The notes under the pieces: model-generated
The model's input: the letters and a program-made list of their open reading frames with translations, nothing else
Database searches by the model: none
Told to the model about the DNA's origin: nothing
NCBI GenBank assembly: GCA_937923565.1
Contig: CALDTX010000072.1
Span: 1 to 40,745, forward strand
From: an uncultured Granulosicoccaceae bacterium
Lineage (GTDB): Bacteria > Pseudomonadota > Gammaproteobacteria > Granulosicoccales > Granulosicoccaceae
Reading direction: 5' to 3'
Length of the DNA stretch: 40,745 bases
Program-made: the position numbers and the translations under genes
Shown: one piece after another, positions 35,136 to 40,745 of the stretch
How positions within the stretch are numbered: position 1 is the first letter of the stretch
Layout of the letters: every line of letters starts with the position of its first letter

Positions 35136-35795
35136 CTAACCGATACGTGACACTTTAAGTAGGTGCTTTAAGTCTTTAAACAATGGTTTAGGCAATAAGT
35201 CGGCAGTGTAACGCATCATTAAATTGCCTAACGGATCGATTAAATAGATAAGCTCTTGCTTGGTTTCCATTGTTTTTTGCGCGTCCGTAATTTGGTCGAG
35301 CAACGCACTACTTTGCTGAGCGCTGGCGTCAACCATAATCAAACCTGCATGCGCAGCTAGCAATTCATCGTTGAGCGCATTGTCGCTAGCAAATATAGCC
35401 ACTCGTTGTACACGTTCCATGCGGTGATTTAAAGCGAGTCTGGCTTGGCGAATTTTGTAGAGTGTATCCTGGCACGTTTCGGTACAGTCGCCTTCAGGCA
35501 CGTAAAGGATTGTCCACTTGCCGCGGATTTCATCCAGATTCAACACCAGATCCGAATCGGTTGCTACAGAAAACTCCTGCAATGGGTATGCGGGAGATAT
35601 CAATTCACCATTAGAGGTATTGCCCCATTGCCCACCGCCCATTTTGAGCATTTGCATCCAAATTGTAGCCAGCAACAACGGCACAAAGAACAGTGCAAAA
35701 ATAAGAATGAGTTTTTTACGCGATGCCTGCCGCGCCAGTTCTTCACTGTTTACGGTGCTGGCTGAATTTGTGTTGTTTGAATCACTCATTTTCAT
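35136..35795 (-). CDS. Sco-like/thioredoxin-fold oxidase-assembly protein
   Basis: Predicted 219-residue membrane-anchored protein: polar N-terminus, one helix (about 29-50), and a periplasmic thioredoxin-like domain. The strand-loop IRGKWTILYVPEGDCTETCQDTLYKIRQ carries a C104-x3-C108 pair at the position of the copper-binding CxxxC of Sco proteins. The single His near the C-terminus (LKDLKHLLK region) might be the third ligand. It occupies the place of the uncharacterised gene that follows SURF1 in Pseudomonas oxidase loci. It overlaps SURF1 by 14 bases (or eight with an ATG two codons later). Confidence 0.78.
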   Translation of the reverse strand: MKMSDSNNTNSASTVNSEELARQASRKKLILIFALFFVPLLLATIWMQMLKMGGGQWGNTSNGELISPAYPLQEFSVATDSDLVLNLDEIRGKWTILYVPEGDCTETCQDTLYKIRQARLALNHRMERVQRVAIFASDNALNDELLAAHAGLIMVDASAQQSSALLDQITDAQKTMETKQELIYLIDPLGNLMMRYTADLLPKPLFKDLKHLLKVSRIG

Positions 35796-36546
35796 TCACA
35801 ATTTTTTTGGTGTTGTACACAAGGTATAAAACGCAGAGCGCAAATGCCATGGCAAACCACTGAAAGGCGTAGCTGTAGTGCCTGGCTGGTCCTATTGACG
35901 CCGTTGGCTCCCAATTAGCAATAAGGTAGTCGGGTCGTTGCACGGGAACCTCCACAGTCTGTGGCTGAACAATTACGTCGATAAGTTCTACACCCAACAA
36001 GCGTTCTATATCGTTGTAATCAAAAAACTGCAGCACTTTGGGCCAGGCATCGCTCGGCGCTACTGATTCTCCTGATGCCAAACCTTTCGACGGTCGCGAC
36101 ACCAAACCGCTAAATTCGATTGGAGCACTTTCTAACATGGCAGGCGGTAAACTCACTTGCGGTAAGTCTTGCCTTGAACTGCCAGGTGCCACCCACCCTC
36201 TGTTAAGCAAAACCACTTTGCCATTGCTTAATTGCACCGGGGCAATGACTTCATAACCTGCCTGACCTTTATGGACCCGATTATCCCATAGGAACTGGTG
36301 CTGCTCAGTATATTTACCGCTAAATTTCACTTTTGTGTGTTTTACAGCGGCAGTTGCAAGGTCATTTACACTTTCTATGGCCACGGCCGCAGTGGACGCC
36401 GATTCGGCAGCGGCTGCTAGAATGATGTTTTTTCGCTCCGCCTGGTCTAGTTGCCAAACACCCAGCCGTAACATGCACAGAAACATGGCGACGAACACAG
36501 CAGAAACAAACCAGCTAGCACGGAACTTGTAGCGACCTACACGCAC
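35782..36546 (-). CDS. SURF1 family cytochrome oxidase biogenesis protein
   Basis: Predicted 254-residue SURF1/Shy1-like protein, thought to help insert heme a into subunit I. It has the expected two flanking membrane helices (about 11-30 and 225-245) and a periplasmic domain. Family segments include LGVWQLDQAERK, GQAGYEVIAPVQL, VVLLNRGWV and the C-terminal RHYSYAFQWFAMAFAL. The start is GTG at 36546; no closer ATG fits the first helix. It diverges from the DUF2909 gene across 73 bases, so its promoter is probably in that gap. Confidence 0.92.
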   Translation of the reverse strand: MRVGRYKFRASWFVSAVFVAMFLCMLRLGVWQLDQAERKNIILAAAAESASTAAVAIESVNDLATAAVKHTKVKFSGKYTEQHQFLWDNRVHKGQAGYEVIAPVQLSNGKVVLLNRGWVAPGSSRQDLPQVSLPPAMLESAPIEFSGLVSRPSKGLASGESVAPSDAWPKVLQFFDYNDIERLLGVELIDVIVQPQTVEVPVQRPDYLIANWEPTASIGPARHYSYAFQWFAMAFALCVLYLVYNTKKIVNENE

Positions 36547-36619
36547 TTAAGAAAACGCCCTTGTAAAAGCTGCCAATTTGCTAGACTGCACTAAGCCAGC
36601 GGCACTTCTTAGGAAAGCA

Positions 36620-36889
36620 ATGCTATTTGTTAAATTCATCGTAATACTACTGCTCGTTTTTATTCTGATTAGTTTATTCAGCGGTCTGTATTTTCTCGTT
36701 AAAGACAAAGGACAAACCAAGCGCACCGTAAATGCGTTAACACTGCGAATTGGTTTGTCGGTGCTAACGATCGTGGTCATTCTCATTGCCGCAGCTACCG
36801 GTGTCATTGAACTCAAACAGAATCCGTCGTACAGTAAAAATGCACCGGCCGAATCGTCTACTTCCAGCTCCAGCCAGCAGAGCCAGTAA
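36620..36889 (+). CDS. DUF2909 small membrane protein
   Basis: Predicted 89-residue protein with two membrane helices (about 3-25 and 43-65) joined by a charged loop containing LVKDKGQTKRTVNALTLRIGLS, and a Ser/Gln-rich tail. This is the DUF2909 (PF11137) 'twin transmembrane' pattern, habitually found in gammaproteobacterial cox loci. The ATG at 36620 is preferred to an upstream TTG because AGGA stands six bases before it. It runs opposite to the surrounding oxidase genes. Function is unknown, presumably in oxidase assembly. Confidence 0.85.
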   Translation: MLFVKFIVILLLVFILISLFSGLYFLVKDKGQTKRTVNALTLRIGLSVLTIVVILIAAATGVIELKQNPSYSKNAPAESSTSSSSQQSQ

Positions 36890-36913
36890 CAACACACGCC
36901 GCTGGTTGAACCG

Positions 36914-37498
36914 CTAATTTCGAACAATCAGCTTGGCTGTTCCCGGCGCTTTAAATTCTCGCATTTTTTGTATAACCTCCTGAGGAGATTCGCTCGAGAG
37001 CAATAGTTGCCGGTGTTCGTTTCGCATAAATTGCTCAGCTGCGGCATTATCCAAAAAACCCAATAGTTGATCATAAAACCCGTCGATATTGAGCAAACCA
37101 CACGGCTTATCATGAATACCAAGTTGCGACCAGGTAAGCACTTCGAACAGTTCTTCGAGCGTACCCAGACCGCCGGGTAAAGCAATAAAGCCATCGGACA
37201 GCTCGGCCATCTTTGCTTTTCGCTCATGCATATCTTTTACGATAAATAGCTCAGTTAGACCATCGTGAGCAACTTCCAGATCAACTAATGCGGTAGGAAT
37301 TACGCCATATGCCCGACCACCCAGTTCAAGCAAGCGATCCGCGATGGCACCCATCACACCAATGTGTGCACCACCATAAACCAGGCTGATGTCTTGTTGG
37401 TGTAGTTGCTCGGCCAGAGCGTGAGCCGACTGTTTGTAAACCGGTAAGCGCCCAGGGCTGGACCCGCAATAAACACAAATGGCTTTTAACGCGCGCAT
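36914..37498 (-). CDS. LOG family protein (cytokinin riboside phosphoribohydrolase type)
   Basis: Predicted 194-residue protein of the LOG/TIGR00730 family, which cleaves nucleoside 5'-monophosphates to base and ribose phosphate. The N-terminal ICVYCGSSPG, the segment LVYGGAHIGVMGAIAD, HERKAKMAELSDGFIALPGGLGTLEELFEVLTW (PGGxGTxxE active-site motif), and LNIDGFYDQLLGFLD are all present. The ATG at 37498 begins directly at the conserved region. It sits inside the oxidase locus, downstream of a terminator after coxC, and is probably unrelated to the oxidase. Confidence 0.92.
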   Translation of the reverse strand: MRALKAICVYCGSSPGRLPVYKQSAHALAEQLHQQDISLVYGGAHIGVMGAIADRLLELGGRAYGVIPTALVDLEVAHDGLTELFIVKDMHERKAKMAELSDGFIALPGGLGTLEELFEVLTWSQLGIHDKPCGLLNIDGFYDQLLGFLDNAAAEQFMRNEHRQLLLSSESPQEVIQKMREFKAPGTAKLIVRN

Positions 37499-37541
37499 GG
37501 AAAAATTCCACTGAAACAATAGTAGGACGATACTAACAGAC

Positions 37542-37574
37542 AAAAAAAACCCCGGCTCGAAAGCCAGGGTTTTT
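37542..37574. terminator. terminator after coxC
   Basis: An A-rich run and CCC-C-GGCT pair with AGCC-A-GGG and a T-run across a four-base CGAA loop; there is one C-A mismatch. U-tracts exist on both sides, so it can work in either direction. On the minus strand it lies 26 bases after the coxC stop and separates the structural oxidase genes from the LOG gene. Confidence 0.85.
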
Positions 37575-37600
37575 GCAAAACATGAGGTGGTTTATCGCAG

Positions 37601-38470
37601 TTAAACGAGATAAACGAAAACAAACAATCCCAACCAAACCACATCAACAAAGTGCCAATACCAGGCGGCGGCCTCGAACGCGAAATGATTCTCGGCAGTG
37701 AAGTGCCCTTTCATTCCACGAAGCATAACCACTAATAGCATGACCGCACCCATGGTTACATGGAAGCCATGAAATCCTGTGAGCATAAAGAACGTTGACC
37801 CGTAGATACCACTGGTCATTTTAAGATTCAAATGAGCGTAGGCCTCGTAATATTCGAACGCCTGACAAGCAACGAAGATAAAGCCCAGTGCAACTGTTGC
37901 GCCTAACCAAACAACCATTTTTTTACGGTTGCCTTCTTTGATAGCGTGATGCGCAATGGTGCATGTAACACCACTGGTTAACAGCAATAAGGTGTTGATA
38001 AGCGGTAAGCCGAACCAACCCATTTGACGGTATTCACCGCCCAACTTACCAGGACCATCACTTGGCCAAACGTAGTCGTGACCTACCCACAATACGGCGT
38101 TAGTAACATCGGCACCGCCGCCACCTTCCCCGCCAAGCCAAGGGCCGGAGAAAATACGCGCATAGAACAGTGCACCAAAGAACGCCGCAAAAAACATGAC
38201 TTCAGAGAAGATGAACCACATCATGCAAAGCCTGAAAGAGCTATCGACTTGCGTGTTGTAGGTGCCCGCTTCACTTTCTTTGATAACAGTTGCGAACCAG
38301 CCAAACATCATAAAAATGACGATGGCCATACCCAGAAAAAAGGTTTCTTTGCCTAATGCGCGGCCATTAAGCCAGTTAGCAAAGCCCATAAAAAACACAA
38401 ATAATCCAATCGAGCCAACGATTGGCCATTTGGCTTCATGCGGAACGTAATAATCGGTAGCACCACTCAT
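37601..38470 (-). CDS. coxC: cytochrome c oxidase subunit III
   Basis: Predicted 289-residue CtaE/CoxC with seven hydrophobic helices. Typical segments are YYVPHEAKWPIVGS at the start, RLCMMWFIFSEVMFFAAFFGALFYAR, LLLTSGVTCTIAHHAI, STFFMLTGFHGFHVTMGAVML and the C-terminal FEAAAWYWHFVDVVWLGLFVFVYL. A loop rich in Gly (GGEGGGGADV) lies between helices 2 and 3. It follows cox11 by 37 bases. Confidence 0.97.
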   Translation of the reverse strand: MSGATDYYVPHEAKWPIVGSIGLFVFFMGFANWLNGRALGKETFFLGMAIVIFMMFGWFATVIKESEAGTYNTQVDSSFRLCMMWFIFSEVMFFAAFFGALFYARIFSGPWLGGEGGGGADVTNAVLWVGHDYVWPSDGPGKLGGEYRQMGWFGLPLINTLLLLTSGVTCTIAHHAIKEGNRKKMVVWLGATVALGFIFVACQAFEYYEAYAHLNLKMTSGIYGSTFFMLTGFHGFHVTMGAVMLLVVMLRGMKGHFTAENHFAFEAAAWYWHFVDVVWLGLFVFVYLV

Positions 38471-38507
38471 CGGGTAGTCCTGTAAGCTAAAATAATCGGT
38501 ATCGCGG

Positions 38508-39083
38508 TCAGCTAGGCTGATCAGGCGATTTGAAAAAAGTATAAGACAACGTTATACGGTCGACATTGATCGGCAAATCTGCATCCACAATGAACGTTAA
38601 CGGCATGTCTCGTGAACCCTTGGGTTCAAATTCTTGTCGGGTAAAACAAAAACATTCGGTTTTATTGAAGTATTTAGAGGCCGCAAACGGCGTAACACTT
38701 GGCGTTGCCTGGCCAACTACAGCACGATTCGATAAATTTTCGGCATAGTAGCTGGTTTCATACATTTCGCCAGGCTTCACAGACATGGTTTTTACATTGG
38801 GCTTAAACACCCATGATCCACCCTGATTAACGCTTGCAACAAATTCAACAATAATTTCACGGTCTTCAGCAATTTGCGCATTTTGCGCTTCTTGAATGCT
38901 GACACGGCCTGTTTTGCCATTTAGCCCGGTAACTTCACAAATGATGTCGTAAATCGGCACCATCAGATAGCCAAAGCCAAACATCGCAGCGGCCAGTACC
39001 AGCATTTTTCCGGCAACCAGTTTATGCGACCGGCGTAATCCGTTTTTGGCGTCGAGCTCGGTTTTTGAGTCGTTAGTTGTCAT
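38508..39083 (-). CDS. ctaG: cytochrome c oxidase assembly protein Cox11/CtaG
   Basis: Predicted 191-residue copper chaperone that delivers copper to the CuB site of subunit I. One membrane helix (about 25-45) is followed by a periplasmic beta domain. The copper-binding motif is intact as K-T-E-C144-F-C146-F, and the membrane-proximal Cys49 (YDIIC) is conserved. The ATG at 39083 has AGGTG upstream; longer frames are ignored. It begins two bases after the small upstream gene ends. Confidence 0.95.
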   Translation of the reverse strand: MTTNDSKTELDAKNGLRRSHKLVAGKMLVLAAAMFGFGYLMVPIYDIICEVTGLNGKTGRVSIQEAQNAQIAEDREIIVEFVASVNQGGSWVFKPNVKTMSVKPGEMYETSYYAENLSNRAVVGQATPSVTPFAASKYFNKTECFCFTRQEFEPKGSRDMPLTFIVDADLPINVDRITLSYTFFKSPDQPS

Positions 39084-39085
39084 GG

Positions 39086-39292
39086 TTAAGACACCTGACC
39101 TCGTCCGTAGACCATCCAAACAATACTGGATAAGTACAGACACAAAGCAAGAACACCTAGCACAATCGGCAGCTTATAACGCTGCCAAAAAGTCGGTTTT
39201 GGTGAATTCATAGTTACAGCACCATTAGCAATGCCAGCTGCGCAAACGGGTTGCGCAGCATGAGCGGATTGAATCGTTGATGGATTCGACAT
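39086..39292 (-). CDS. small single-helix protein of the oxidase operon
   Basis: A predicted 68-residue protein, or 40 residues if it starts at the internal ATG at 39211. It has one membrane helix (YKLPIVLGVLALCLYLSSIVWMVYG) near the C-terminus. Small one-helix proteins are often found between coxA and cox11 in proteobacteria and are regarded as assembly factors; this one occupies that exact place, nine bases after the coxA stop. I cannot name a family. The start is unclear since neither ATG has a good SD. Confidence 0.6.
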   Translation of the reverse strand: MSNPSTIQSAHAAQPVCAAGIANGAVTMNSPKPTFWQRYKLPIVLGVLALCLYLSSIVWMVYGRGQVS

Positions 39293-39301
39293 TGCAATCG
39301 A

Positions 39302-40745
39302 TTAACGAGTGACTGTTGTAGATGAAATTTCAGGTGCAACTTCAAACGTGTGATAAGGCGCAGGTGAAGGCACAGTCCATTCCAGACCACGAGCCCCTTC
39401 CCACACTTCATCGGTTGCTTGCTCACCACCTTTAACACACTTAACAATGATGTAAACAAACAGTAGTTGCGAGAAACCAAAACCAAAGGCACCGATTGAC
39501 GCAATGAAGTTCCAGTCAGCAAACTGCAGGCTGTAATCGGGGATACGACGTGGCATACCCGCTAACCCTACAAAGTGCATTGGGAAGAACAATACGTTAA
39601 CGAAAATGGTTGAAATCCAGAAGTGGATTTTGCCCAGTTTTTCGTCGTACATGTTACCGGTCCATTTTGGAATCCAGTAATAAGTAGCTGCCATTAACGA
39701 GTAGATGGCGCCTGGCACCAACACATAGTGGAAGTGCGCCACAACAAAGTAGGTGTCGTGATACTGGATGTCGGCAGGTGTAATTGCCAACATCAAGCCC
39801 GATAGACCACCGATGGTAAACATGATGACGAAGCCGATCGCAAACAACATAGGCGTTTCGAATGTCATTGAGCCTTTCCACATGGTGGCAACCCAGTTAA
39901 ACACCTTAACCCCGGTTGGCACCGATATCATCATGGTGGAGAACATAAAGAACAGCTCCCCCGCCAACGGCATACCAGTAGTAAACATGTGGTGCGCCCA
40001 AACAATGAACGAAAGGAACGCGATTGAAGCGGTTGCATAAACCATTGAGTCGTAACCGAACAGTGGCTTACGGGCAAACGTTGGAATGATCGAAGATACG
40101 ATACCAAACGCTGGCAAAATCAAAATGTACACTTCAGGGTGACCAAAGAACCAGAAAATGTGCTGGAACATAACTGGATCGCCACCGCCGGCCGCGCTGA
40201 AAAAGCTGGTGCCGAAAAAGCGGTCTGTAAGCAACATGGTTACCGCGCCTGCGAAAACCGGGATAGTGGCAATTAACAAATAAGCAGTGATTAACCAAGT
40301 CCATACGAACATAGGCATTTTCATCATCGTCATGCCGGGAGGGCGCATGTTGAAGATCGTTGCCACGATGTTGATTGAACCCATGACAGACGAGATGCCC
40401 ATAAAGTGAATAGCAAAAATAACAAACGCAAAGCTATCGCCCATTTGCAGAACAAGCGGTGGATATAGCGTCCAACCACCGGCTGGGCCGCCACTGTCCA
40501 TAAACAGAGTGGCAAGCATGATGGTGAATGCGAAAGGCATTATCCAAAAGCTCCAGTTATTCAAACGTGGCAACGCCATATCAGGTGCGCCAATCATCAT
40601 TGGAATCATCCAGTTGGCCAAACCAACGAACGCTGGCATAACCACACCGAAGATCATGACAATGGCGTGCATGGTTGTCATGGAGTTAAAGAACATTGGG
40701 TCGAGGAACTGCTGACCGGGCGAGAACAATTCAAGCCTGATTAGA
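39302..40745 (-). CDS. coxA: cytochrome c oxidase subunit I (5' end beyond window)
   Basis: About 480 codons of CtaD/CoxA, the heme-copper catalytic subunit. The frame is open to the window edge and the N-terminal ~50-60 residues are missing. Ligand motifs present are FGHPEVYILILPAFG (CuB His with the cross-linked Tyr), VWAHHMFTTG (CuB His pair), and HDTYFVVAHFHYVL (heme a3 and heme a His). The HPEVY and Glu/Tyr pattern is that of A-type proton-pumping aa3 oxidases. Residues reading LIRLELFSPGQQF at the edge show the frame continues upstream, so TTG at 40729 is not the start. Confidence 0.96.
   Translation of the reverse strand, partial: LIRLELFSPGQQFLDPMFFNSMTTMHAIVMIFGVVMPAFVGLANWMIPMMIGAPDMALPRLNNWSFWIMPFAFTIMLATLFMDSGGPAGGWTLYPPLVLQMGDSFAFVIFAIHFMGISSVMGSINIVATIFNMRPPGMTMMKMPMFVWTWLITAYLLIATIPVFAGAVTMLLTDRFFGTSFFSAAGGGDPVMFQHIFWFFGHPEVYILILPAFGIVSSIIPTFARKPLFGYDSMVYATASIAFLSFIVWAHHMFTTGMPLAGELFFMFSTMMISVPTGVKVFNWVATMWKGSMTFETPMLFAIGFVIMFTIGGLSGLMLAITPADIQYHDTYFVVAHFHYVLVPGAIYSLMAATYYWIPKWTGNMYDEKLGKIHFWISTIFVNVLFFPMHFVGLAGMPRRIPDYSLQFADWNFIASIGAFGFGFSQLLFVYIIVKCVKGGEQATDEVWEGARGLEWTVPSPAPYHTFEVAPEISSTTVTR

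Overview
This looks like about 41 kb of chromosome from a marine-type gammaproteobacterium of moderate GC. The conserved blocks are gammaproteobacterial: ftsY-ftsE-ftsX-rpoH, rpmB-rpmG, coaD with a YfhL-type ferredoxin, mutM, cca, and an aa3 oxidase locus laid out much like the one in Pseudomonas. The order or genus cannot be fixed from sequence alone. I saw no prophage, IS element, CRISPR array, tRNA or rRNA.

Layout. 1-6.9 kb: a minus-strand operon encoding a cytoplasmic, membrane-anchored molybdopterin enzyme of the SoeABC (sulfite dehydrogenase) type, followed by a RidA protein, an unknown membrane protein and a DM13 lipoprotein. 7.1-10.2 kb: an NDUFA9-like epimerase whose 3' end looks frameshifted, then two tandem, translationally coupled LysR paralogues. 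10.3-16.7 kb: a GlyGly-CTERM secreted protein, a lipoprotein zinc aminopeptidase, cca, a LysE/ArgO exporter, a VanZ-like protein, two small unknown genes and uppP. 16.7-18.9 kb: midA-like methyltransferase, folB, and rpmB-rpmG with a clear terminator. 19.2-23.7 kb: a GldA/GldF/GldG-like ABC system with a DUF4340 protein, then mutM. 23.8-25.9 kb: a methyltransferase, ferredoxin, coaD and rsmD. 25.9-29.8 kb: ftsY, ftsE, ftsX and rpoH. 29.8-33.3 kb: an EamA transporter and a secreted GH16 glycosidase with Fn3-like modules. 33.4-40.7 kb: the aa3 cytochrome oxidase locus, with structural genes coxA (cut by the window edge) and coxC and assembly genes cox11, SURF1, a Sco-like thioredoxin-fold protein and cyoE.

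The most striking non-coding signal is upstream of rpoH. A perfect CIRCE operator (TTAGCACTC-N9-GAGTGCTAA) sits on the -10 and start region of a near-consensus sigma-E promoter (GGAACTT-N16-TCTAA). That suggests the heat-shock sigma factor gene is activated by envelope stress and gated by HrcA. Other points of interest are the tandem LysR pair, the extended Soe operon, the oxidase locus with no ctaA in its expected slot, and the possible frameshift in the epimerase.
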